Source: JBMCWH01 sp048621635
GTDB taxonomy: Bacteria > Patescibacteriota > WWE3 > JAUXAW01 > JAYEID01
Direction of reading: 5' to 3'
Length of the DNA stretch: 17,395 nt
NCBI GenBank assembly: GCA_048621635.1
Contig: JBMCWH010000013.1
Span: 1-17,395 of the forward strand
Under the pieces are notes generated by a model that did no database searches, was not told the DNA's origin, and saw only the letters and a program-made list of their open reading frames with translations. How positions within the stretch are numbered: position 1 is the first letter of the stretch; each line of letters opens with the position of its first letter. Shown in pieces: positions 1-7,318 of the stretch. The translations under genes were made by a program, and so were the position numbers.

Positions 1-60
1 AGTAGGAAGTAGGAATTGGGGACTGGTAACTGGAAGGGCGTATTTGGTATATCGTATTTC
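1..60. repeat. degenerate purine-rich intergenic repeat tract
   Basis: The tract is built from short near-repeats such as AGTAGGA, AGTAGGAATTGG and GACTGG/AACTGG, followed by two near copies of CGTATTT. It resembles tracts at about 4235-4314, 12917-13000 and 17345-17395. No open frame of note is seen. It is cut by the window edge, so its true length is unknown. Confidence 0.5.
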
Positions 61-86
61 GGATGGCGGCCTGCTGAAAGGTGTAA

Positions 87-97
87 TATGTTAAAAT
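87..97 (+). promoter_or_regulatory. extended -10 promoter of metG
   Basis: TATG-T-TAAAAT is an extended -10 box. It ends 9 nt before the GTG at 107, so transcription would begin at or within a few bases of the start codon. No convincing -35 and no Shine-Dalgarno are seen. The same TATGnTAnnnT form recurs before other genes of the window. Confidence 0.55.
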
Positions 98-106
98 AGT
101 CCTACT

Positions 107-1552
107 GTGGCAAAGAAATTCTATATTACCAATGCAATTCCTTATGTTAATGCCCCACCTCATTTAGGGCATGCGTTAGAGTTTGTGCAAACAGATTTTT
201 TTGCTCGTGTACACCGTGCTTTGGAGGAAGATGTGTTTTACTTGTCAGGTGCAGATGAGAATTCACTAAAGAACGTGTTAGCTGCTAGGGAAAAGGATAT
301 TTCTGTAGAAAAATTGGTAACGGAAAACACGCAGAGATTTGAAGCTTTACGGGAACCGTTAAATCTTTCTTATAATGATTTTATTCATACTAGTGATCGA
401 GAGCGCCATTGGCCCGGAGCCAGGAAATTGTGGAAGTCTTGTGTTGAGAGTGGAGATGTTTATAAAAAAAAGTACCGCGGTTTGTACTGTGTAGGATGTG
501 AAGAGTTCAAGACGGAGAAAGATCTAATTGATGGGAAATGTCCTGAGCATGATGCCGATCTAGAGGTTGTGGAGGAGGAGAATTACTTTTTCCGTTTGTC
601 TCGTTACCAAGAGCAACTAGAGGAAATTATTTTCAGCGATAAATATCAAATTGTTCCGGAGGCGAAGAAGAATGAGGTTCTTGCTTTTATTCGGTCTGGT
701 TTGGAAGACTTTAGTATCTCGCGTAGCGTGGAAAGGGCGCATGGCTGGGGCATCCCTGTTCCTGGAGATGATTCACAAATAATGTATGTTTGGTTTGATG
801 CTTTGGCTAATTATATTACTGCTCTTGGATATGCAGAAAATGCACCTAAATTTAAAGAATATTGGCCCGCAGATTTGCATATTATTGGGAAGGGTATAAC
901 ACGCTTTCATGCTATTTATTGGCCGGCAATGCTTCTTTCTGCTGGTCTTTCCTTACCGAAAAAGCTTTTTGTTCATGGTTATATTACCGTAGAAGGGGAG
1001 AAGATAAGTAAGTCTTTAGGGAACGCGGTTGATCCACAAGAAATTATTTCCCAATACAATACCGTAGCCGTCCGTTATTATCTTTTGCGCGCTTTTTCCC
1101 CTTTTGGCGATGGGGATTTTTCTCGTTCTGAGTTGAAAGCTGTTTACAATGCTGATTTGGCTAATGGTTTTGGTAATCTGGTTTCTCGTGTAGGCTCTCT
1201 CTGTGAGAAGGCTAATTTTTCTCCTTCAATTAGCAAACTTTCCTTTTCAGAATGTTTATCTTCAGAAATGGAAGAGGCTTTGGAGAAATTGGCAATAAAT
1301 ATTTATTTAGAAAAGGTAAAAGAAGAAGTGACTGATCTTAATCATTATGTTGATAAGAAAAAACCGTGGGAACTTTTGGATGATAACTCTTCTGAGGAAT
1401 TGAAAACAACATTGACTTACTTGGTTGAAGGTATTTATAGAGTAGCATTACTTATCCGTCCGGCCACTCCCAAAGCTGTGAGTCCTTTTTTTACTCAAGA
1501 CGCGGAGTTTAGTTTTCCCGTGGAGGAGATTTTATTCCCTCGGATGGATTAA
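107..1552 (+). CDS. metG: methionine--tRNA ligase (MetRS)
   Basis: This cytoplasmic class I aminoacyl-tRNA synthetase charges tRNA-Met for initiation and elongation. The HIGH motif is HLGH at residues 19-22. The second signature is KISKSLGN (residues 299-306). Between them lies a zinc knuckle with C128, C131, C145 and H148. At 481 residues it is the short form, without the C-terminal EMAP/Trbp111-like tRNA-binding domain of longer enzymes. The region that usually reads TGTDEHG is SGADENS (residues 47-53), a lineage-type variation at the mouth of the active site. The start is GTG at 107: the protein begins directly with the KFYITNAIPYVNAPPHLGH core, so no upstream start is needed. It has no Shine-Dalgarno and an extended -10 box 9 nt upstream, implying a leaderless mRNA. 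The next gene begins 33 nt downstream. Confidence 0.97.
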   Translation: MAKKFYITNAIPYVNAPPHLGHALEFVQTDFFARVHRALEEDVFYLSGADENSLKNVLAAREKDISVEKLVTENTQRFEALREPLNLSYNDFIHTSDRERHWPGARKLWKSCVESGDVYKKKYRGLYCVGCEEFKTEKDLIDGKCPEHDADLEVVEEENYFFRLSRYQEQLEEIIFSDKYQIVPEAKKNEVLAFIRSGLEDFSISRSVERAHGWGIPVPGDDSQIMYVWFDALANYITALGYAENAPKFKEYWPADLHIIGKGITRFHAIYWPAMLLSAGLSLPKKLFVHGYITVEGEKISKSLGNAVDPQEIISQYNTVAVRYYLLRAFSPFGDGDFSRSELKAVYNADLANGFGNLVSRVGSLCEKANFSPSISKLSFSECLSSEMEEALEKLAINIYLEKVKEEVTDLNHYVDKKKPWELLDDNSSEELKTTLTYLVEGIYRVALLIRPATPKAVSPFFTQDAEFSFPVEEILFPRMD

Positions 1553-1563
1553 TAATTGAGTTT

Positions 1564-1574
1564 TTATGCTATGT
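1564..1574 (+). promoter_or_regulatory. extended -10 promoter before the GT2 gene
   Basis: TATG-C-TATGTT matches the extended -10 form used before metG. It ends 11 nt before the ATG at 1586. It overlaps the in-frame TTG (1556) and ATG (1571) codons, which argues that those are not the real starts and that 1586 is. Confidence 0.45.
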
Positions 1575-1585
1575 TGTTTAACACT

Positions 1586-3061
1586 ATGAAGAGACAGCGT
1601 TTGTTGGAAATACTTCCCGGAATTATTATCTGGTTTATTCTTCTTTTCCCTTTGGTGGGGTCTCTTTTTATCCCCAGAGTAGTAGCTTACGGGTTGATTG
1701 CTTTTTATGTCTATTGGTTGTACCGTTCTTTAAAAATAACTGTGTTGGGATTTTTAGGTTATTATGAGATAAAGGTTGCTAAGGAAGTGGATTGGAAAAA
1801 AAAGTATGTGCGGAATGGAAAAGAGGATTGGTTACCTTGGGATCAGGTGCATCATGTAGTTATTATTCCTACTGCTGGGGAACCACTTGAGAAATTACAT
1901 GGGAATATAGATGCGCTGGTTAATCAGACTCTTGATAAAGACCAAATGACTGTGGTGGTTGCTTTGGAGGAGCGTGTTTCCAACTCTCGGGAGGTAGGGA
2001 GAAAGCTGAAGGCACGTTATTCTGGTGAGTTTGCGCATTTTTGGACTGTTTTCCACCCTGATGGTTTGGAGGGTGAGGTTATTGGAAAAGCTTCTAACGA
2101 AGCTTGGGCTGCAAAAGAAGCTAAAAAACGTCTTTTGGACGAAGGTTATGATCTTTCTAATTTAACTTTGACTTCTTGTGATGCGGATGGTCAATTTCAT
2201 CCCGCTTATTTTTCAGCGCTCACTTATAAATTTTCTTCTGATCCGAATCGCTACCACCGGTTTTGGCAGTCTCCTATTGTTGGTTATAACAATTTATGGG
2301 AAGTACCTGCGCTGGTTAGAGTTGTTGAAATTTTAAGTGTTACTTTAAATTTAGCTAATTTACGCGATCCTGGGCAGCTGATTTTTAATTATTCTTGTTA
2401 TTCCGCTAGTTTTTTATTGATTGGGTCGGTTGGTTTTTGGGATACAGATATTATTCCAGAAGATTGGCATATTTTTTTACAAACATTTTTTGAGCACGAA
2501 GGAAAAGTTGCTGTCGAACCGATTTATTTGCCTACGTCTGTGGATGCTCCTGAATCTAAGGGTTATTGGGCTACTATTCAGAACCGCTACAAACAGTGTA
2601 TGCGGCATGCCTGGGGAATAACAGACATACCTTATGCTATAAAGAGATCTTTCAACCACCCGGAGATACCTTTTCCAGTTAAATTTTTACGTGTTTTTAA
2701 ATTGATTGAATCTCATGTGTTTTGGTCCACAAATTGGTTTTTAATTACTTTGGGGGCTAGCATACCTCCGTTAATCAATCCTGCTTTTGCGCAAACTTGT
2801 TTGGGTGCAAATTTACCTCGTGTTTCTCAAGCTATTTTTACTTTATCTTTGTTAGGTATGTTAGCTATTGTTGTTATTGATGTTGCTTTACGCCCGCCCC
2901 GTCCTGATGATATTCCTTGGTGGGCAATCCCCCTTAATTATCTACAGTGGCTGCTATTGCCGGTGGCTACACTTTTCATGGCTTGCCTTCCTGCGCTTCA
3001 TTCCCATACGCGGTTAATGTTGGGTAAATATATGGAGTACCATGTTACTGGAGAGGCCTAA
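1586..3061 (+). CDS. membrane-bound family 2 glycosyltransferase
   Basis: This is an integral membrane GT-A fold glycosyltransferase (GT2/cellulose-synthase-like). It would transfer a sugar from a nucleotide-sugar to a lipid-linked or polymer acceptor; donor and acceptor are unknown. Numbering from the ATG at 1586 (491 residues), there are two N-terminal membrane helices (about 10-50). The nucleotide-binding strand is VVIIPTAGE (about 91-99), the metal-binding DxD is DADG (199-202), the acceptor-side acidic motif is PEDW (291-294), and a QxxRW-like motif is QNRYKQ (332-337). Several C-terminal helices follow (about 375-480). This order is typical of processive or semi-processive GT2 enzymes. 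In-frame TTG 1556 and ATG 1571 are possible, but the promoter placement favours 1586. The GT39-like gene starts 2 nt after its stop, so the two are probably one operon. Confidence 0.85.
   Translation: MKRQRLLEILPGIIIWFILLFPLVGSLFIPRVVAYGLIAFYVYWLYRSLKITVLGFLGYYEIKVAKEVDWKKKYVRNGKEDWLPWDQVHHVVIIPTAGEPLEKLHGNIDALVNQTLDKDQMTVVVALEERVSNSREVGRKLKARYSGEFAHFWTVFHPDGLEGEVIGKASNEAWAAKEAKKRLLDEGYDLSNLTLTSCDADGQFHPAYFSALTYKFSSDPNRYHRFWQSPIVGYNNLWEVPALVRVVEILSVTLNLANLRDPGQLIFNYSCYSASFLLIGSVGFWDTDIIPEDWHIFLQTFFEHEGKVAVEPIYLPTSVDAPESKGYWATIQNRYKQCMRHAWGITDIPYAIKRSFNHPEIPFPVKFLRVFKLIESHVFWSTNWFLITLGASIPPLINPAFAQTCLGANLPRVSQAIFTLSLLGMLAIVVIDVALRPPRPDDIPWWAIPLNYLQWLLLPVATLFMACLPALHSHTRLMLGKYMEYHVTGEA
3050..3056 (+). 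promoter_or_regulatory. Shine-Dalgarno for the GT39-like gene
   Basis: GGAGAGG lies inside the last codons of the GT2 gene, 7 nt before the ATG at 3064. It fixes that start and suggests translation coupled to the upstream gene, unlike the leaderless first genes of this window. Confidence 0.6.
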
Positions 3062-3063
3062 TT

Positions 3064-4275
3064 ATGTTTAACCAGGTTACATTATTGACGCAGAGTTTAT
3101 GGCGTGATGAAGCCTTTAGTGTTTTGCTCAGTATCAGACCGCTTAGGGAAATTGCGGTTATAACTGCCAGGGATTACAGTCCTCCTTTTTATTACTTTAT
3201 TCTTCATTTTTGGATTGGACTTTTTGGTTGGAGCGAGCCTGCGTTGCGGCTGTTATCTATCTTATTTACTATTTTAGCTTGCGTAGTAATTTACTTTCTA
3301 GGCAAAAAAATGTTTAGTAATCAGGTTGGTTTAGTTTCCGCCGTGCTTTTATTTTTGGTACCGCCTGTATTTTATTATTCTTTCGAAGTTCGGATGTACA
3401 CCCTGTTTATTTTTTTAGCAGTGCTTTCATTTTATTTTCTAATTTCGGAAAAATGGTTGCTTTTTATTTTAACCAGTTTAGCTGGTTTGTATACCCACAA
3501 TTTTATGCTTTTTTCTCTTGGAGGAGAAATACTTGCTTATCTTGCTTGGAAAGATTGGAAACTTCCTAAAAAGAATTTTGTTTTGAGTTGTTTAGCACTC
3601 GGTTTAGGTTATTTTCCGTGGTTGGGAGTTTTGATTTCTCAATTTACCTCTGTTCAAAGAAGTTTCTGGCTTAACCGTCCGTCTTGGGGGTGGCTTTTCT
3701 TAGCTATATCGGGACTGTTTTTCTTGTCAATTGTGTTTCTAAAAACTAAGAATCCCAGTGAAAAAGCGCTTGCTTTGTGGGGAATCTTGCCTTTTAGCTT
3801 TACTGTTTTTATTTCTTATTTTGTTCCTTTGTTTCATTTGCGTTACTTCCTTTTTGCTTTTCCTCCTTTGATTTGTCTGCTTTGTTCGTTTTTACTTAGC
3901 TTGCAGTGGAATAAAGTTTTGTCATCTACGCTTGTAATATTATTTTTGTGTGTAAATCTGAACATATGGTTTAAGCCTGATAAAAGTGATATACGGACTC
4001 GGCTAGAACCATTGCTTAAATCTGGTAGTAGGGAGCAAGTAGTTTGTGCTTCTATTTTGAATTACTTTGAAACTAAATATTATTTGTTGCGCTTTTCTCC
4101 GCAGATGGTAGAAAACTTGTACTTATTAGAGTCCGGGTGGGTTCATCATGCGGGTGGTTCTTTAGTTGATCAATCCAAGCTTTTACACGATTTGCCGGAA
4201 GAGGGTTTTTTGGTTGAGGAGTCCGGGGGAATTAAGAAATTGGAAACTGGAAACTATAGACTGGATAGCGAATAG
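3064..4275 (+). CDS. GT39/PMT-like membrane glycosyltransferase
   Basis: This multi-pass membrane protein resembles the dolichyl-phosphate-mannose protein mannosyltransferase/ArnT superfamily (GT-C fold), which moves a sugar from a polyprenyl-phosphate carrier to a protein or glycan outside the membrane. The signature acidic motif is SLWRDEAFS (residues 11-19). SPPFYYFILHFW (about 39-50) corresponds to the family's HPPLYY segment, and EVRMYTLFIFLA to its A/VRMY segment. About eight to nine membrane helices follow, then a soluble tail. Family members usually have a membrane helix before the W.DEA motif. Here only 10 residues precede it and the upstream frame is soon closed by a stop, so the first helix is missing. 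The last codons (about 4240-4275) run into a repeat tract. Substrate unknown. Confidence 0.75.
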   Translation: MFNQVTLLTQSLWRDEAFSVLLSIRPLREIAVITARDYSPPFYYFILHFWIGLFGWSEPALRLLSILFTILACVVIYFLGKKMFSNQVGLVSAVLLFLVPPVFYYSFEVRMYTLFIFLAVLSFYFLISEKWLLFILTSLAGLYTHNFMLFSLGGEILAYLAWKDWKLPKKNFVLSCLALGLGYFPWLGVLISQFTSVQRSFWLNRPSWGWLFLAISGLFFLSIVFLKTKNPSEKALALWGILPFSFTVFISYFVPLFHLRYFLFAFPPLICLLCSFLLSLQWNKVLSSTLVILFLCVNLNIWFKPDKSDIRTRLEPLLKSGSREQVVCASILNYFETKYYLLRFSPQMVENLYLLESGWVHHAGGSLVDQSKLLHDLPEEGFLVEESGGIKKLETGNYRLDSE

Positions 4276-4320
4276 GCTACGAATAGTTACATAGCGAATT
4301 ACTACGAATAGTTAAGGAAT
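4235..4320. repeat. degenerate repeat tract with a 25-nt tandem repeat
   Basis: Near-repeats of GGAAACTGG/AGACTGG run into two copies of a unit of about 25 nt. The first is at 4265-4290 and the second at 4291-4314. They share ATAGCGAAT followed by CTACGAATAGTTA (4277-4289 and 4302-4314). The left part lies inside the 3' end of the GT39-like gene. The remaining intergenic stretch to 4425 shows nothing else that I recognise. Confidence 0.6.
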
Positions 4321-4423
4321 AAATTCTATTAAGATGGCAAATTTATGCGAATGGAAAGGAGACTTGTGGGGTGGAAAATATTTTTTATTAACAATGACGG
4401 ATACGATTTATTAGTTTTTAGCT

Positions 4424-4431
4424 GTTATAAT
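4424..4431 (+). promoter_or_regulatory. -10 promoter of the WecA-like gene
   Basis: A perfect TATAAT (4426-4431) ends 7 nt before the ATG at 4439. There is no Shine-Dalgarno in the gap, so the transcript is probably leaderless. Confidence 0.6.
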
Positions 4432-4438
4432 ACTAAAA

Positions 4439-5917
4439 ATGCTTTCTCTCCAATGTTTACAAGATCGAGCAATTAGAGTTTACTTATGGTTTGGTCTTTT
4501 TCTGATTTGGTTGGCGGTTGGGTTGGTCTTAAATTTTCGTTCTTTGCTTCCTGCAGAAGTTCCTTTGTTTTATAGCCAACCTTGGGGGAGTTCTCGGTTG
4601 GTTTTTAAAAATTTTCTCTTTGTCTTGCCTTGTATATCTGCATTTTTCATTTTTGTAAATTTGATTATTGCTGAATTGTTTTGGCGCAGGCGGGATGTTC
4701 TTTTGTCTCAAAGTGTTGTAGGGCTCGCTTTTTTTCTTTCCTTGTTTTTTTGCGTTTCTCTTTTACGGGTTATTTATCTTACTGCTGTCAGTTTTTCAAT
4801 TACTCTTTTAGGAAAAATATTTTTGGCCGCATCATTAGCCTTTTTGCTTTCTTGGCGTATTTCTCCTTTGGTTAGGAGAATAAATATTTGGTTAGGTGTT
4901 GTTGATGACCCGGAAACACATAATCATCCCGCTGTTTTGCATACTAAGCCCATACCGCGAGGTGGGTCTCTTGCTTTTCTTTTAGGTTTTCTTCCTATCA
5001 GTTTTTTGTTTCTTCCCTGGACAAAGAAGTTAATTGGTATTTATATAGGAACTATCTTACTTACTCTTGTAGGGTTGTTAGACGATCGCTTTGATTTAAA
5101 CCCTTATTTGCGTCTTGCTTTGCAATGTGTAGCTGCTTTAGTTGTGGTTGGGGCCGGTATTGGTATCGCATTTTTTCGAATTCCTTGGTTAGGGTTTGTT
5201 CATCTGGATGTTGTGGATATACCTTTTTATCTTTGGGGTGAGCACCATATTTTGCTTTTGGCTGATTTGTTTGCGTTTTTATGGTTAATTTGGACAATGA
5301 ATATGCTTTCATGGTCTAATGGTGTAGACGGGCAGTTTTCTGGTATTACATCTATTACTTTTTTTGTTTTAGCTGCGCTTTCCTTGCGCTTTGTATCTTA
5401 CGAACCGCAACAAGTTTATACTGCTATGCTGGCTGCTATTGCTGGGGGAGCTTCCTTGGGTCTGTTGCCGCTAACATGGCATCCCGCAAAGATGTTTTGG
5501 GGATTTGGTGCTACGGTGTGCGGTTTGCTTATTGCCGCCTTGTCCATTCTTTCGGGAGCAAAAGTGGCTACTGCTGCCTTGGTGCTTTTGGTTCCTTTGT
5601 TAGATGCTTTCGTTGCCATTCTTCGTCGTTTGCTTAGAGGGCAGTCACCTGTTTGGGGGGATAGAGGTCATTTGCACCATCATCTTTTGCAAAAGGGTTT
5701 GGGACATAGGGGTGTAGCAGTTGTTTATTGGCTATTAACTGCTTTGTGTGGTGGCCTTGCTCTCTACACGGCAGGAAAGTCGAAAGCAATAACCTTGCTG
5801 TCTATGGGACTGGTAGTTGGGTTTGTTTTGGTCTTTTTAAATCTACGGACAAGGTTGTGGGCTAGGTTATTTGATTTAGACCACGAGAATGATGAGACAT
5901 CCTCCGATAAGGACTAA
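4439..5917 (+). CDS. WecA/MraY-family sugar-phosphate transferase with N-terminal membrane domain
   Basis: This polyprenyl-phosphate (N-acetyl)hexosamine-1-phosphate transferase would start a lipid-linked glycan at the membrane. The family core occupies about residues 120-470. It shows VDDP (155-158) and PIPRGG (171-176), the catalytic pair in LLDDRFD (D215, D216), NMLSWSNGVDGQ (288-299), and the histidine cluster HLHHHL (411-416). In WecA and MraY the third motif usually reads N..N..DG.DG; here the first aspartate of that block is asparagine (SNGVDG). The WecA-type HH motif and lack of MraY-specific context favour a glycan-initiating enzyme over MraY, but this is inference. Residues 1-115 form an extra domain with about three helices and the segment PLFYSQPWG (42-50), which is not part of WecA. 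Total length 492 exceeds the usual 320-370. The 3' end overlaps the convergent gene by 42 bp. Confidence 0.85.
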   Translation: MLSLQCLQDRAIRVYLWFGLFLIWLAVGLVLNFRSLLPAEVPLFYSQPWGSSRLVFKNFLFVLPCISAFFIFVNLIIAELFWRRRDVLLSQSVVGLAFFLSLFFCVSLLRVIYLTAVSFSITLLGKIFLAASLAFLLSWRISPLVRRINIWLGVVDDPETHNHPAVLHTKPIPRGGSLAFLLGFLPISFLFLPWTKKLIGIYIGTILLTLVGLLDDRFDLNPYLRLALQCVAALVVVGAGIGIAFFRIPWLGFVHLDVVDIPFYLWGEHHILLLADLFAFLWLIWTMNMLSWSNGVDGQFSGITSITFFVLAALSLRFVSYEPQQVYTAMLAAIAGGASLGLLPLTWHPAKMFWGFGATVCGLLIAALSILSGAKVATAALVLLVPLLDAFVAILRRLLRGQSPVWGDRGHLHHHLLQKGLGHRGVAVVYWLLTALCGGLALYTAGKSKAITLLSMGLVVGFVLVFLNLRTRLWARLFDLDHENDETSSDKD

Positions 5918-6322
5918 TTGAATAATTAGACCTTCTGGTAATTTTTTCTTCCAATGCAGTTTATGCTGGAGAGCGATTGTTCTTGTACATAGTGGCCACT
6001 TTTTCCTCCAAAAGACATAAGGAGCTTCGATAAGATCGGGAAAGATGGATAGGAAACTGCAGGCAAGAACGGTTACCGCTTTGGTTGTGTTTGGTAATAC
6101 TGTGTAAGCAAAGTAGCTACCGACAATTAGTCCTAGCAATACATCAGCATATATTTTCCGCATGATTTGAGGCGTTATTTTGTCTTGGAAACTGAAGAAA
6201 TCCCAGTGCGGGAGCAGATCTAGTGCAAAGTGGGACAGTAAAGCTAGTGGAAGTGCTAGCCAAGGTATCTCTACTGTCATCCCAATCAAAACTCCCATGA
6301 ATACGTGAGTGGTTAATAACAT
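5876..6322 (-). CDS. small membrane protein, YdjM/DUF457-like
   Basis: This is a 148-residue integral membrane protein. It opens with LLTTHVFMGVLIG, followed by LSHFALDLLPHWD (about 29-41). This H...H..LD..PH.D pattern resembles the YdjM/DUF457 family of membrane-bound putative metal-dependent hydrolases, in which histidines and aspartates sit near the membrane face. A second pattern, LSIFPDLIEAP, and a C-terminal helix follow. The activity is not established for the family, and I give only a family-level call. The start is ATG at 6320-6322 on the minus strand, with TAACAT 9 nt upstream and no Shine-Dalgarno. The 3' end overlaps the WecA-like gene convergently (5876-5917). Confidence 0.6.
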   Translation of the reverse strand: MLLTTHVFMGVLIGMTVEIPWLALPLALLSHFALDLLPHWDFFSFQDKITPQIMRKIYADVLLGLIVGSYFAYTVLPNTTKAVTVLACSFLSIFPDLIEAPYVFWRKKWPLCTRTIALQHKLHWKKKLPEGLIIQLVLIGGCLIILVV

Positions 6323-6331
6323 TGCGGTGGT

Positions 6332-6337
6332 ATGTTA
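6332..6337 (-). promoter_or_regulatory. -10 box of the YdjM/DUF457-like gene
   Basis: On the minus strand TAACAT ends 9 nt before the ATG at 6322. The gap and the lack of a Shine-Dalgarno fit the leaderless pattern of the window. It is weaker than the other boxes and lacks a TG extension in the usual place. Confidence 0.35.
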
Positions 6338-6345
6338 GCGCAAGT

Positions 6346-6356
6346 GATGTTAAAAT
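6346..6356 (+). promoter_or_regulatory. extended -10 promoter of the UbiA-like gene
   Basis: GATG-T-TAAAAT is nearly identical to the metG box. It ends 23 nt before the ATG at 6380, so a leader of roughly 15 nt without a Shine-Dalgarno is expected. It lies within the upstream in-frame codons 6332-6379, which argues against the starts at 6332 and 6347. Confidence 0.45.
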
Positions 6357-6379
6357 GCAACTGTAAAAACTGCTGTTCT

Positions 6380-7318
6380 ATGAATAAGGATTTAAATACC
6401 ACTGTTGTTGCTCTCGTAACTTCTTTCCGGCCCCATCAATGGCTAAAAAATGCCGCAGTGGGCGCACCGGCTTTCTTTTGGGGTGTTTTTTTTGACAGAG
6501 TTATCTTTTTTAAAGTTCTTGCTGCAGCTCTTAATTTTTGTATCCTTTCCTCAGCAATTTATTTGATAAACGATGTGTTTGATATTCCTCGTGATCGTGC
6601 TCATCCCTTAAAGAAACATCGTCCCATTGCTAGTGGGAAAATATCATCTCAGTTAGCTTTATCTGTAGCTGCAGTAATTCTGGGCATCTCTTTTCTTGTA
6701 GCCTATTTTTTGTCCTTTTACTATTTTACGATGATTTTTTCTTATGCTCTTTTACAGTTTGCTTACAATCTTTTTCTTCGTGATGTAATAATTTTGGACG
6801 CTTTGGCCATCGCTTTAGGTTTCATTTTCCGTGTTTTCGCCGGTGCTTTGGTGATTCCTGTACCTGTGTCTTCTTGGTTTGTTTTGTCTACGATTGGCGT
6901 TTCCTTGCTTATGGCTTTTGGGAAAAGGAAATCAGAAAAGACAATTTTTCCTGCTACAGCAGATGAGGGAAGTTATCCTACTCGACGCTCCTTACGTAAT
7001 TATCCTGATACGTTGCTAGATTCAGCAATTTCTACTTTTTCTGCTTTTACTATTTTGTCGTATTCCCTGTTTACTTTCCAAACATCTCCCAAAACAAGTC
7101 TCTCTGCAAATTTGTTGCCTGCGACTTTAGCTCAACCTAAGTGGATGATGTTAACTATTCCTATTGTCATTTACGGTATTTCTCGTTATTTGTATGTTAT
7201 TTACGAAAAAAGGGAAGGGGAAACACCGGCCAAAGTTCTTCTAGCTGATACGCCCCTTCTTCTAGCAGTTCTTTTTTGGATTGCTTCCGTAGGTGCTATT
7301 ACTTACTTGTTAGGTTAG
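6380..7318 (+). CDS. UbiA-family prenyltransferase, decaprenyl-phosphate phosphoribosyltransferase-like
   Basis: This multi-pass membrane protein of 312 residues belongs to the UbiA superfamily. RPHQWLKN (about 17-24) and the Mg-binding NDVFDIPRDRAHPLKKHRP (64-82) match the subgroup that includes mycobacterial DPPR synthase (Rv3806c), which moves phosphoribose from PRPP onto a polyprenyl phosphate, the first step towards a lipid-linked pentofuranose donor. The second polar region RRSLRNYPDTLLD also fits that subgroup better than quinone or heme UbiA enzymes. No quinone or heme genes are nearby, and the neighbours are glycan genes, which supports the call. The start is chosen at 6380 because the GATGTTAAAAT promoter lies upstream of it; 6332 and 6347 are in-frame alternatives. 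The stop overlaps the convergent ligase gene by 4 nt. Confidence 0.8.
   Translation: MNKDLNTTVVALVTSFRPHQWLKNAAVGAPAFFWGVFFDRVIFFKVLAAALNFCILSSAIYLINDVFDIPRDRAHPLKKHRPIASGKISSQLALSVAAVILGISFLVAYFLSFYYFTMIFSYALLQFAYNLFLRDVIILDALAIALGFIFRVFAGALVIPVPVSSWFVLSTIGVSLLMAFGKRKSEKTIFPATADEGSYPTRRSLRNYPDTLLDSAISTFSAFTILSYSLFTFQTSPKTSLSANLLPATLAQPKWMMLTIPIVIYGISRYLYVIYEKREGETPAKVLLADTPLLLAVLFWIASVGAITYLLG

Noticed and set aside
4265..4314. Possible CRISPR-like repeats
   Set aside because: Only two adjacent imperfect 25-nt units with no spacers and no cas genes. It is a tandem repeat.
4351..4476. 41-codon open frame starting with MERRLVG, overlapping the WecA-like start
   Set aside because: No family resemblance or Shine-Dalgarno; it crosses the consensus -10 box at 4426-4431.
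6030..6045. GATCGGGAAAGATGG, similar to the right half of the dispersed palindrome
   Set aside because: The CCCGAT half is absent and it lies in a coding region, so it is a chance match.
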